A stretch of DNA of 64,000 bases, taken from contig NZ_JAFFSU010000009.1 of the NCBI RefSeq assembly GCF_017948455.1, positions 248,001 to 312,000 of the forward strand, given 5' to 3'. The translations under genes and the position numbers were made by a program. Shown in pieces: positions 24,962 to 33,155 of this stretch. Below the pieces are notes generated by a model. It saw only the letters and a program-made list of their open reading frames with translations, had not been told where the DNA came from and searched no databases. Position 1 is the stretch's first letter, and the number at the start of each line of letters is the position of its first letter. The stretch is from Streptomyces sp. GESEQ-4 (GTDB lineage: Bacteria; Actinomycetota; Actinomycetes; Streptomycetales; Streptomycetaceae).

Positions 24962-25975
24962 ATGAAGGATGATCAAGCTCTCCGCGTGCACGACCGTCTG
25001 GCGGCCTCCCCCTGGCTGCGCCCCGTCACCTTCGGTGAGGGCCGCCGGTTCGGTCTCTGGGATCTCGCCTCACTCGCCGAGGGCGCACTCGGCACCTGCG
25101 TCGACCCGGACTCGCTCACGGTGTCGGGCGAGAAGGGCTTACGTGTCCGACTGGGCTCGTCGGGGCGCGAGTACAGGTACGACGAGGATTTCGGAAGGAG
25201 GTACTGGATTCGGACACCCGGTGGCGGGTACGGCACGGCGGGGACCGTCGCCGTGGACACCTGGCCCATCGGCGCGGGCGCGTTGCGACTCTCCTCGCTC
25301 TACGTCCATCCCGTGGCCCGGCGTCGGGGAATCGCGTCGGCCGTCCTGGACATGGTGTACGACGCCTGCCGCGCCGAAGGGCTGCACGGGTTCCGTCTGG
25401 ACACGCACTGGACCTGGCAGCGGACCGTCCGCTACTACCTCGGCCGGGGTTTGTGGCTCACGTCCTGGAAGCACGCGCTGGGGTTCGCCAGGCTTTCGTA
25501 TCTGCCCCGGTATGAAGTGATGGAGGCGGATGGCGAGTTGACGTTCCTGATCGCCGACTCGGACGGACCGGGCGGAGGGTCCACGGACGGCATGTCCACG
25601 GACGGCGGGCCCACGGCGATGGTCCCGCTCCTCGTGGCCGGGAACGCCGGCGGGCGGCTCCGCCTGCGGGAGACAGAGCGGTACCGGCGTATGCGGGATG
25701 AGCGCGATGCCGTACGCCTGTATGCGCGTTCGACGCTGGCGCTGCACCTCGCGGTGCGGGGTTGGCCGTTGGTGCGCGGGGAGGAGGAGTGGTCCGAGGC
25801 CGCATGGTCGTGTGACATCGGTGAGCCGGAGGGGCTCGCCTACAAGATCGGGATCTTCGAGCGGGTTGCCCGGGAGGAGGGCTGGTGTGTGGAGAGCCCG
25901 TATGCGGACGGCCGGGTTGTGCCGTTCGGGGAGCGGTTCGGCGAGCGGGAAAATTCGGATGCCGTACCCGGGTGA
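24962..25975 (+). CDS. GNAT-family N-acetyltransferase containing a TTA codon
   Basis: The 337-residue protein has a GNAT core: LSSLYVHPVARRRGIASAVLDMVYD (acetyl-CoA loop RxxGIA) and LDTHWTWQRTVRYYLGRGLWL. A C-terminal domain of about 150 residues has no recognised function. Codon 60 is TTA (25139-25141), the only such codon I noticed in a real gene here; TTA is read by the bldA tRNA in Streptomyces, so translation may be developmental. The start is uncertain: 24893 overlaps the previous stop, while 24962 sits behind a TAGCCT-like -10 and could be leaderless. Confidence 0.75.
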   Translation: MKDDQALRVHDRLAASPWLRPVTFGEGRRFGLWDLASLAEGALGTCVDPDSLTVSGEKGLRVRLGSSGREYRYDEDFGRRYWIRTPGGGYGTAGTVAVDTWPIGAGALRLSSLYVHPVARRRGIASAVLDMVYDACRAEGLHGFRLDTHWTWQRTVRYYLGRGLWLTSWKHALGFARLSYLPRYEVMEADGELTFLIADSDGPGGGSTDGMSTDGGPTAMVPLLVAGNAGGRLRLRETERYRRMRDERDAVRLYARSTLALHLAVRGWPLVRGEEEWSEAAWSCDIGEPEGLAYKIGIFERVAREEGWCVESPYADGRVVPFGERFGERENSDAVPG

Positions 25976-26023
25976 CAGCACGGATGATCGGCAGGTTGCC
26001 CGTTCACCGCACGAGGAGCCGCC

Positions 26024-26443
26024 GTGATCCAGCGCGTCACCGTCCCGAGCCTCTTTTCTCCGCCGACCTACTCCCACGCCTCCGTCGTCGAGGCCGGCAC
26101 GAAGCTCGCGTTCCTTGCCGGGGCCGTGCCGCTCGACGCCGAGGGGAAGCTGGTCGGGGAGGGGGATCCCGTGCGACAGGCCGAGCAGGTGATCGCCAAC
26201 CTGCGTGCGCAACTGCGGGCGGTCGGGAGTGACTTGGCCCATGTCGTATCGACCGAGGTGTATGTCGTGAGCGGTGAGAGCGCGGTGCTGTCCGCCGTGT
26301 GGAACGTCGTCGAGGCGTCGGGGCTCAGTACGGGACCGCACTCGTCCACACTCCTCGGCGTCGCCTGCCTCGGCTACACCGGGCAGCTGGTCGAGATCAC
26401 AGCGACGGCCGTCGTCCCTGAGCCGGAAGGGGCGGGCGCATGA
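26024..26443 (+). CDS. RidA/YjgF-family enamine deaminase
   Basis: The 139-residue protein matches the RidA superfamily: FLAGAVPLDAEGKLVGEGD, QAEQVIANLRAQLRAVGSDLAHVV and a closing VEITATAV strand. Standard RidA removes reactive enamines formed by PLP enzymes. The usual IRV.P arginine is not apparent in this branch, so its activity may differ. The GTG at 26024 follows GGAG. It ends in VVPEPEG, a motif repeated in the leader of the next gene. Confidence 0.85.
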   Translation: MIQRVTVPSLFSPPTYSHASVVEAGTKLAFLAGAVPLDAEGKLVGEGDPVRQAEQVIANLRAQLRAVGSDLAHVVSTEVYVVSGESAVLSAVWNVVEASGLSTGPHSSTLLGVACLGYTGQLVEITATAVVPEPEGAGA

Positions 26444-26472
26444 CGTCCGTTGTCGTCCCGGAACCGGAAGGG
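26411..26472 (+). repeat. imperfect 22-bp direct repeat across the ridA-GNAT junction
   Basis: GTCGTCCCTGAGCCGGAAGG at 26411 recurs as GTCGTCCCGGAACCGGAAGG at 26451. It encodes VVPEPEG at the RidA C-terminus and again just ahead of the GNAT start, suggesting a local duplication that supplied the second gene's ribosome site. Confidence 0.6.
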
Positions 26473-26478
26473 GAGCTC

Positions 26479-26952
26479 ATGATGTCCGTCGCCCTCCGCC
26501 GGGCCTCCGCCCCGGACGCCCCCGCGGCGGCGGACGTCTGGCTGCGCTCCTACAGCGCCGCCCTGCCCACCGTCCGGCGGGCCCACTCCGACGACGAGAT
26601 ACGCGCGTACTTCCGGGACGTGGTGATACCTCGGGGCACGACCTGGGTCGCGGAGGCCATGGTCGAGAGCGGGGGCGCGGGCGCGGGTGTGGTCGTCGGC
26701 ATGATGACCCTGGACGGCGAGGAAGTGAACGCGCTGTATCTCGACCCCGATTGGCGAGGGCGGGGCATCGGGGACCGTTTCGTCGCGCTGGCCAAGGAAC
26801 TCAGCCCCACCGGCCTCACCCTGTGGGCCTTCCAGGTCAACCACCCCGCCCAGCGCTTCTACGAAAGGCACGGCTTCACGGAGGTCCACCGCACCGACGG
26901 CAGCGGCAACGAGGAGCGGGAGCCCGATATCCGGTATGCCTGGCGGCCCTGA
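26479..26952 (+). CDS. GNAT-family N-acetyltransferase
   Basis: The 157-residue protein has the compact GNAT fold: LYLDPDWRGRGIGDRFVALA binds the acetyl-CoA pyrophosphate, and LWAFQVNHPAQRFYERHGF is motif B. The acceptor is unknown. The ATG at 26479 follows GGAAGGGGAG; an upstream ATG at 26440 overlaps the ridA stop but would add only the duplicated VVPEPEG leader. It likely shares a transcript with ridA. Confidence 0.85.
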   Translation: MMSVALRRASAPDAPAAADVWLRSYSAALPTVRRAHSDDEIRAYFRDVVIPRGTTWVAEAMVESGGAGAGVVVGMMTLDGEEVNALYLDPDWRGRGIGDRFVALAKELSPTGLTLWAFQVNHPAQRFYERHGFTEVHRTDGSGNEEREPDIRYAWRP

Positions 26953-26967
26953 GCCGGTCACGGGCCG

Positions 26968-27687
26968 TCACTCCGACGACGACCCCCACACCCTCCTCTT
27001 CGGCACCGGCTTCGCATAACTCCCCGCCCTGCTCGTCATCAGCCCCAACCCCACCAGCGACTCCGCCAGCTTCACCGCGGCCCCGACTCCGTCGACAACC
27101 GGAATGCCCAGCTTCTCCCCCACAGCCCGCTGCAGTCCCGTCATTCCGGCACACCCCAGCACAAGAACCTCCGCCCCCGCAGCGCACGCCCGCTCGGCCG
27201 CCGTCAGGAACGCCGCCTCCGTGCGCTCGGCGTCACCCAGGTCGAGGACGCTCAGCCCCGTTCCCACGACGGCCGCGCAATTGCGCCCGACGCCCGCCGT
27301 CTCCAGACTGTCCTCGATCTGCCCGCGCGACCGTTCCAGCGTGGTCACCACCCCGTACCGCCGGCCAAGCAGACACGCCAGATGCGCAGCCGCCTCCGTG
27401 ATGTCGACGACCGGTACGTCCACCAACTCCCGGACGCCCTCTCGCCCGTGCTCTCCGAAACCGGCCATGACCACTGCGTCGTACGCAGGACCCTCGTACG
27501 TCCGCAACGTGTCGAGGACCGCCGCGGCCGACAGATAGCTGTCCAGCCAGCCCTCCGCCGACTCGGGTCCCCACGCGGGGGTCAGCCCGGTCACGGTGGT
27601 GCCCGGGCCTGCGGCGGCCCGGGCACCTCGTACGATTTCGGCGGTCATCTCCTGCGTGGTGTTGCAGTTGGTGACGACGATCCGCAC
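26968..27687 (-). CDS. hydantoin racemase / Asp-Glu racemase-superfamily protein
   Basis: The 239-residue protein begins VRIVVTNCNTTQEMT, the usual opening of hydantoin racemases. The two catalytic cysteines expected of the fold appear as the MAGFGEHG region (where the first Cys is replaced by Gly/Phe) and VLGCAGMTG (second Cys present). Loss of the first Cys would impair racemisation; related members act as allantoin racemases or maleate isomerases. The GTG at 27687 follows GGAGG and lies five bases beyond the permease stop, so the two form an operon. Confidence 0.8.
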   Translation of the reverse strand: MRIVVTNCNTTQEMTAEIVRGARAAAGPGTTVTGLTPAWGPESAEGWLDSYLSAAAVLDTLRTYEGPAYDAVVMAGFGEHGREGVRELVDVPVVDITEAAAHLACLLGRRYGVVTTLERSRGQIEDSLETAGVGRNCAAVVGTGLSVLDLGDAERTEAAFLTAAERACAAGAEVLVLGCAGMTGLQRAVGEKLGIPVVDGVGAAVKLAESLVGLGLMTSRAGSYAKPVPKRRVWGSSSE

Positions 27688-27692
27688 GTTCC

Positions 27693-29171
27693 TCAGACCT
27701 CCACGGGCTTCTCGGAAACGGATGCGGGGGCAGCCGCCCGTTCGCTGCGGCACAGCAGCACATAGAGCCCCGCCGCCAACGCGGTGCCGATGAACCACGA
27801 GTACGGCGCCACATCGCTGAACGTCTTCACCAGGGCCAGCACCGCCGCGACCCCCGCCGCCGGCAGGAACGCCCACAGCGCCTTGGGATTGACGCCCTTC
27901 CTGTAGTAGTAGCGCGAGCCGGGCGTGGCGTCGAACAACTCGTTGACGTCGACCCGGCCGCGCTTGACCCAGTAGTAGTCGACCATGATCACGCCGAAGA
28001 GGGGGCCGAGGAAGGCGCCCAGGCCGCCGAGGAAGTACTGGACGACCGTCGGGTTCGAGAAGAGGTTCCACGGCGTCACCAGCAGCGCGGCCACCGTGCT
28101 GATCATGCCGCCGATCTTGAAGGTGATCTTCTGGGGCCAGACGTTGGCCAGGTCGTACGCCGGTGAGACGAAGTTGGCGACGATGTTGACGCCCATGGTG
28201 GCGATGGCGAAGGTCAGGGCCGCCAGCACCAGCACCCAGGTGTTGCCGACCTTGGCGACCAGCTCCGCCGGGTCGGTGATGGCCTCGCCGAAGACCTCCA
28301 GCGAGCCGGCCGTGACGATCACGGACACGACCACGAAGGCGGTCGAGTTGATCGGCAGTCCCCAGAAGTTGCCGCGGCGCACGGTGCGGTAGTCCGGCGC
28401 GAAGCGGGAGAAGTCGCAGAAGTTGAGCATCAGGGTGCCGTACGTGGCGAGGATCAGGCCGATCGCGCCGAACCACTGCCGCCACTGCTCGCCGACGGAG
28501 ACCGGGTGCGGGGTCGAGGTGAGCGAGATGGTCCAGCCGGCCTTGGCCAGGATCCAGACCGCCAGCGCGATCATCACCACCCAGATCGCCGGACCGCAGA
28601 AGTCCTGGAACTTCCGCACCGACTCCATGCCCTGGCTGATGATCGCCGCCTGGATCAGCCAGAGAGCCAGGAAGGACACCCAGCCGAGCGCGTCCAGCCC
28701 GAGGAAGGAGCTGTGGGTCCAGGACTCCAGGCCCGGCCAGGCGGCGAGCAGCATCACGTTGACCGCGACGGAGGCCAGGTAGGTCTGGATGCCGTACCAC
28801 ATGATGGCGATCACGGCCCTGATCAGCGCGGGGATGTTCGCACCCCAGACGCCGAAGCTGATGCGGCTGATGACCGGGAAGGGCACGCCGTGGCGCTGGC
28901 CGATGCTGCCCATCCAGTTCATGCCGATGTAGATGAGCACGAAGCCGACGAGCAGGGACGTGAAGACCTGCCACACGTTCATGCCGAGGACGAGCAGGCC
29001 GGCGGCGAAGGTGTAGTTGCCCAGGTTGTGGACGTCGGACATCCACATGGCGAAGAGGTCGAAGACCTTCCAGTTGCGCTTGCCCGCGGGCGCGAGGTCT
29101 TCGTTGGTGAGCCGGGGATCGGGGACGAACGCTGCTGTGCCGGTGGCTTCGGCACGGTCGGCGAGGGACAC
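27693..29171 (-). CDS. NCS1-family nucleobase/allantoin/hydantoin permease
   Basis: The 492-residue protein has about twelve membrane helices and NCS1 features: DLFAMWMSDVHNLGNYTFA near the start, GANIPALIRAVIAIMWYGIQ, and FCDFSRFAPDYRTVRRGNF. NCS1 carriers import uracil, allantoin, hydantoins or thiamine with a cation. The partner racemase favours hydantoin or allantoin. The GTG at 29171 follows GGAGG; the longer open frame covers the promoter repeats. Control by the divergent GntR protein is likely. Confidence 0.9.
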   Translation of the reverse strand: MSLADRAEATGTAAFVPDPRLTNEDLAPAGKRNWKVFDLFAMWMSDVHNLGNYTFAAGLLVLGMNVWQVFTSLLVGFVLIYIGMNWMGSIGQRHGVPFPVISRISFGVWGANIPALIRAVIAIMWYGIQTYLASVAVNVMLLAAWPGLESWTHSSFLGLDALGWVSFLALWLIQAAIISQGMESVRKFQDFCGPAIWVVMIALAVWILAKAGWTISLTSTPHPVSVGEQWRQWFGAIGLILATYGTLMLNFCDFSRFAPDYRTVRRGNFWGLPINSTAFVVVSVIVTAGSLEVFGEAITDPAELVAKVGNTWVLVLAALTFAIATMGVNIVANFVSPAYDLANVWPQKITFKIGGMISTVAALLVTPWNLFSNPTVVQYFLGGLGAFLGPLFGVIMVDYYWVKRGRVDVNELFDATPGSRYYYRKGVNPKALWAFLPAAGVAAVLALVKTFSDVAPYSWFIGTALAAGLYVLLCRSERAAAPASVSEKPVEV

Positions 29172-29204
29172 GGGGCCTCCATGGACGGGGGACGGAGGAG
29201 GAAG

Positions 29205-29262
29205 GCTTTCCGGTGGCTTGGTCCGGTAACTGCTTTCCGGTGGCTTGTTTCCGGTCGCTTGG
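29205..29262. repeat. three tandem-like copies of a 16-bp element before the permease
   Basis: GCTTTCCGGTGGCTTG is exact at 29205-29220 and 29232-29247, and a degenerate copy (GTTTCCGGTCGCTTGG) runs 29247-29262. The element lies between the permease start and the GntR palindrome. It could be a secondary binding array or a recent duplication. Confidence 0.55.
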
Positions 29263-29268
29263 CGACGC

Positions 29269-29284
29269 GTTTGGTATACCAAAC
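29269..29284. promoter_or_regulatory. perfect 16-bp palindrome, GntR operator candidate
   Basis: GTTTGGTATACCAAAC is a perfect dyad in the gap between the permease and the GntR regulator. Its core, TGGTATACCA, fits the TNGTNNNACNA pattern bound by FadR-type GntR proteins. It lies about 100 bp upstream of both start codons, so it could control both genes. Confidence 0.6.
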
Positions 29285-29375
29285 TGCCGACATGGTCCTC
29301 CCGTCAACCGTTCCGACCGATGTCGTTGCTGTTAACGCTCCGTAAAACACGCCCTGAGTCGGCGAAGATGGCTCC

Positions 29376-30041
29376 ATGAGCTCCGTGACGAAGATCGAAC
29401 CCCTCGGCGCGGTTCGCGAGCGCGTCCTGGCGAACCTGCGACAGGAGATCATCGCGGGCCGCCTCCGCCCCGGCGACCGGCTCGTGGAGCGGGAGCTCGC
29501 CGAACGTTTCGGCGTCTCCCGCGTACCGGTCCGCGAGGCGATCCGCGCGCTGGTCGCGGAGGGGTTCGTCCACTTCGAGACGCCACGCCGTACTGTCGTC
29601 CGCCGGCTGACCCCGAACGACGTCAAGGAACTCTTCGAGCTGCGCGAGGCGCTCGAGGTGTACGCGGCGGGACTGGCCGCCGCGCGCGCGACCCCGCAGG
29701 ACCTGGCCGAGGTGGAGGAACTGCTCGAGCGCGCCGCCACCGCGACCGAGGCCGGGGACGCGGAGGCGATCACCGACATCAACAGCCGCCTGCACGACCG
29801 CATCGTGGCCATGGCCGACAACAGCCTGCTGCTGGAGGCCCTCGAACCCGTCGCCGGCCGCCTGCGCTGGATGACCCGGCGGAACGAGGAATGGCCCCAA
29901 CTCCTCGTGGAGCACCGCGAGTTGTACGAGGCGATCGCCTCCGGCGACCCGGAGCGAGCCCGCGCTCACGCACTCGCCCACGTGCGGACCAACTACCGCT
30001 CGACGGTACGGCAGCTGTTCGGCGAGGCCGAACTCCCCTAG
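29376..30041 (+). CDS. GntR-family regulator with FCD ligand domain
   Basis: The 221-residue protein has a winged helix (VRERVLANLRQEIIAGRLRPGDRL to FHFETPRR) and a C-terminal FCD domain (EALEVYAAGLAA, SRLHDRIVAMADNSLL, HRELYEAIASGDPERARA) whose Asp/His residues bind a metal or carboxylic ligand. It is divergent from the permease-racemase operon and probably represses it. Its stop and that of the convergent iminopeptidase gene lie in duplicated CCCTAGCGCGCCCCG sequences. Confidence 0.9.
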   Translation: MSSVTKIEPLGAVRERVLANLRQEIIAGRLRPGDRLVERELAERFGVSRVPVREAIRALVAEGFVHFETPRRTVVRRLTPNDVKELFELREALEVYAAGLAAARATPQDLAEVEELLERAATATEAGDAEAITDINSRLHDRIVAMADNSLLLEALEPVAGRLRWMTRRNEEWPQLLVEHRELYEAIASGDPERARAHALAHVRTNYRSTVRQLFGEAELP

Positions 30042-30056
30042 CGCGCCCCGAACCCC

Positions 30057-31019
30057 CTAGCGCGCCCCGTACTTGTCCGTCGCCGCCACCAGCGCCTCGG
30101 CCACCCCCGGCGCCCCGGCATCGTGGCCGACCTCGTCGATCATCACCAACTCGCTTCCCTGCCAGGCGTGATGAAGCCGCCACACGATGCCGAGCAGGTT
30201 GCCGAAGTCCAGGCTGCCCTGGACGAGCGTGCCGGGGATGCCTTTGAGCAGGTGCGCATCGCGCAGGACCACGCCCTGGTCGTTGCCCTCGCGCAGGAAG
30301 TGGTCGTTGCCCCAGTAGTGCGTGACGGTGCGGGCGAAGCCCAGACGGAACACCGGATCCTCGAACCGCGGCACCGAACGCGGCGGCGCTGGAATCGTCG
30401 CCGTCTCCCAGTCGGTCCAGGCCCGCGCGGCCCGCGCCCGCACCTCGGCATCCGGTGACTCGAGCAGCCGGTTGTACGCGGCCGCGAGGTTGCCGTCCCT
30501 TTCATCGACGGGCAGTTCACCGACGAACCGCTCGAACGCCGCCGGAAAGATCTTCCCAAGTCCCCTGGTCAGCAGGGCGACTTCGGGATTGGCCCCGGTC
30601 GCCACCCCCGTCAGCACCAGCTCCGACACCACCTCGGGATACGTCTGCGCATACCGCAGCCCCAGCACCGACCCCCACGACACGCCCCACACCAGCCACC
30701 GCCCGATCCCCAACTCCCGCCGCAGCAGCTCCAGATCGGCGATGAGACGATCCGTCGTATTGACGCCCATGTCGGTCTCATACGCACTCGCCGGCGGCGT
30801 CGAACGCCCGCACCCCCGCTGGTCGAGCAGCACGATCCGGTACACGGCGGGGTCGAACAGGCGCCGCGGATACGGCGAACATCCCGATCCCGGACCGCCG
30901 TGCAGCACCAGCGCGGGCTTGCCGTGCGGATTGCCGCAGGTCTCCCAGTACACGCGGTTGCCGTCACCGACGTCGAGCATGCCGTGGTCGTACGGTTCGA
31001 TCTCCGGGTAGAGAGCCAT
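30057..31019 (-). CDS. pip: proline iminopeptidase (alpha/beta hydrolase, family S33)
   Basis: The 320-residue enzyme removes N-terminal proline from peptides. The nucleophile is in GVSWGSVLGL, the oxyanion region is LHGGPGSGCSPYPRRLFDP, and RIVLLDQRGCGRSTP is a family hallmark. The C-terminal QGSLDFGNLLGIVWRLH region replaces the usual RYD with SLDF, still providing the acid Asp, and DEVGHDAG gives the catalytic His. It begins at ATG 31019 and is monocistronic. Confidence 0.9.
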   Translation of the reverse strand: MALYPEIEPYDHGMLDVGDGNRVYWETCGNPHGKPALVLHGGPGSGCSPYPRRLFDPAVYRIVLLDQRGCGRSTPPASAYETDMGVNTTDRLIADLELLRRELGIGRWLVWGVSWGSVLGLRYAQTYPEVVSELVLTGVATGANPEVALLTRGLGKIFPAAFERFVGELPVDERDGNLAAAYNRLLESPDAEVRARAARAWTDWETATIPAPPRSVPRFEDPVFRLGFARTVTHYWGNDHFLREGNDQGVVLRDAHLLKGIPGTLVQGSLDFGNLLGIVWRLHHAWQGSELVMIDEVGHDAGAPGVAEALVAATDKYGAR

Positions 31020-31068
31020 CCGGGCACCTTAATGCCCTTACGAACGGCCTTACGACGGTCAGGTCGCC

Positions 31069-31764
31069 TCAATTCGCACGGCTCAGGCCCGCCGCCCCGG
31101 CCGCCGTGCGCAGTACGTCCCGCAGCATCGCGGGCGTGAGCCGGCCGGTGAAGGTGTTGCGCTGACTGACGTGGAAGCAACCGAAGAGGTCGAGCCCGTC
31201 GAGCGGAACCCTGACACCGTGCCCAAAAACGGGACGCGGCCTCGGCACGTTCCACCCGGCCTCCGCGAGCGCGGGCAGCGTGGCCTGCCAGCCGAAAGCA
31301 CCGAGCACCACCACCGCCCGCACTGTCGGCCGCAGCAGCCTCAGCTCCTGAACGAGCCAGGGGCGGCACGTGTCCCGTTCGCCGGGCGTGGGCTTGTTCG
31401 CGGGCGGGGCGCAGTGCACGGGCGCGGTGACGCGGACGCCGTACAGCTCGAGCCCGTCGTCCGCCGACACGGAGCTGGGCTGCGACGCCAGTCCGACGTC
31501 GTACAGCGCCTGATACAGCACGTCTCCGGAACGGTCACCCGTGAACATCCGCCCGGTGCGGTTCCCTCCGTGCGCGGCAGGCGCCAGTCCCACGACCAGC
31601 AACCGGGCATCCCCCGGCCCGAACCCCGGAACCGGCCGCCCCCAATACGTCCAGTCGGCGAAGGCAGCACGCTTGGTACGGGCCACCTCCTCACGCCAGG
31701 CGACCAGCCGCGGGCAGGCCCTACAGCCCGCGACCCGCTGGTCGAGATCGGCGAGGACGTCCAT
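31069..31764 (-). CDS. uracil-DNA glycosylase, family 5 (UdgB-like)
   Basis: The 231-residue protein has the family 5 layout: an N-terminal CxxC (Cys14 and 17) for an iron-sulfur cluster, motif GLAPAAHGGNRTGRMFTGDRSGD, and a closing HVSQRNTFTGR. Two further cysteines (VTAPVHCAPP, RDTCRPW) fit the cluster. Family 5 lacks the polar catalytic residue of family 1, and AAHG here agrees. It excises uracil and some other bases from DNA. Confidence 0.9.
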   Translation of the reverse strand: MDVLADLDQRVAGCRACPRLVAWREEVARTKRAAFADWTYWGRPVPGFGPGDARLLVVGLAPAAHGGNRTGRMFTGDRSGDVLYQALYDVGLASQPSSVSADDGLELYGVRVTAPVHCAPPANKPTPGERDTCRPWLVQELRLLRPTVRAVVVLGAFGWQATLPALAEAGWNVPRPRPVFGHGVRVPLDGLDLFGCFHVSQRNTFTGRLTPAMLRDVLRTAAGAAGLSRAN

Positions 31765-31873
31765 AGTGCAACGGTAGCTCTAGGCCCAAGCTGCCCTCCT
31801 GCTCCTCGGGCGCCGGCTTCGCCCCTGGGAAATCCCGGCCGATTCATCCGGTGCGGAGGACTAAGGTCGAGAC

Positions 31874-32524
31874 ATGGCTTCGAAGGCTATGGACCACGAC
31901 GAGACGAACGGCTGGGCGAACGGCGACAGGGGCACGCCCCAGGGACCGGGGAACGAGGGACATGTGGGGCACGAGCGCCCCGCCACCGTCGACGCCCCCA
32001 CACCCGCCACACCCATCCCCGCCGTCCCGGCCGACGCCAAGACCGCCGCCGCGAACGCCGCCGCCGATGCCGCCCGCCCGCAGAACGGCGAGACCGTCCG
32101 CATCGACAGCTGGATCTGGTCCGTACGCCTGGTCAAGACCCGCTCGATGGGCGCCGCCGCCTGCAAGGGCGGCCACGTGCGGGTGAACGGCGAGCGCGTC
32201 AAGCCCGCCCATTCGGTCCGCGTCGGCGACGAGGTCCGCCTGCGGCACGAAGGCCGGGAGCGGATCGTCGTCGTCAAGCGCCTGATCCGGAAGCGGGTCG
32301 GCGCCCCGGTAGCCGTCCAGTGCTACGTCGACAACAGCCCGCCGCCCCCGCCCCGCGAGGCCGTCGCCCCCGCCGGCATCCGCGACCGGGGCACGGGCCG
32401 CCCGACCAAACGAGACCGCCGCGAGCTGGAACGCCTACGGGCGCTGCGCGGACTGAGTGGCCGCGCCACGGGTGACCGCCCCGCAGGAGGCCGCCCCACG
32501 GGAGGCCGATCCGAAGACCGCTGA
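31874..32524 (+). CDS. S4-domain RNA-binding protein (Hsp15-like)
   Basis: The 216-residue protein has an acidic, proline-rich N-terminal extension, then an S4 domain (VRIDSWIWSVRLVKTRSMGAAACKGGHVRVNGERVKPAHSV) and a basic C-terminal tail (RPTKRDRRELERLRALRG). This fits the Hsp15/HslR group, which binds stalled 50S subunits carrying peptidyl-tRNA. The N-terminal extension of about 70 residues is longer than usual and looks disordered. Confidence 0.85.
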   Translation: MASKAMDHDETNGWANGDRGTPQGPGNEGHVGHERPATVDAPTPATPIPAVPADAKTAAANAAADAARPQNGETVRIDSWIWSVRLVKTRSMGAAACKGGHVRVNGERVKPAHSVRVGDEVRLRHEGRERIVVVKRLIRKRVGAPVAVQCYVDNSPPPPPREAVAPAGIRDRGTGRPTKRDRRELERLRALRGLSGRATGDRPAGGRPTGGRSEDR

Positions 32525-32588
32525 TCGCAGGTCCCGGCCTCACAGCAGCAGCCTCCCCGGCCGGCCCTCCCTCACGCCCGTCGTCCCC

Positions 32589-33065
32589 TCATGCCCGTCG
32601 TCGCTCCAGCCGTACCAGCCGCAGAAGCTCCGCGTTGTGCCCTCGCCGAGCCCAGGCGATGAGCGCGAGCGGCACGATGAGGATCAGTGGAGTCGCGGCG
32701 TTCTCCCCGTTGAAGTACGTGAGGGTGACGACGAACGCGCCCACCATCAGACCGCTCAGCGCCAACGCCGCCACCGACTGCAGTACCGGAATCAACAGCG
32801 CTATGCCTCCGGCCAGTTCGAGGGCGCCGATGATGTACATCCCCGTGCTGCCCCAGCCCATCTCGTTGAAGCCCTCGGCGGCGGTGGGGTGCGCGATCAG
32901 CTTGGGCAGTGCGCTCGCGATCACGTAGAAGAGGGCGAGCAGCACCTGCAGGCCGCGCAGGGCGATGCGGGCACGCCGGCCACGGGCGGTCGCGGACTCG
33001 GCGATGACGACACGGCGGGACGAGGCGGAAGCGGCGGTGCTGACCGAAGCGGTGGGCTCGGACAT
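32589..33065 (-). CDS. DoxX-family membrane protein
   Basis: The 158-residue protein has four membrane helices in its last 115 residues (for example LQVLLALFYVIASALPKLI and GALELAGGIALLIPVLQSV) and the F.E.G.....Y..G..E..GG pattern of DoxX. The ATG at 33065 follows CAGGAG. Family members take part in thiol and oxidative-stress homeostasis, though none is close enough to assign a reaction. Confidence 0.85.
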   Translation of the reverse strand: MSEPTASVSTAASASSRRVVIAESATARGRRARIALRGLQVLLALFYVIASALPKLIAHPTAAEGFNEMGWGSTGMYIIGALELAGGIALLIPVLQSVAALALSGLMVGAFVVTLTYFNGENAATPLILIVPLALIAWARRGHNAELLRLVRLERRRA

Positions 33066-33155
33066 CGGGGTCTCCTGTGTGCAGCGGTCCGTGTTGCTGT
33101 CACAGAGGTAGACCGGCACCCACTCCAGAACTCATCGCTGCCCGGCGACCCGTAC

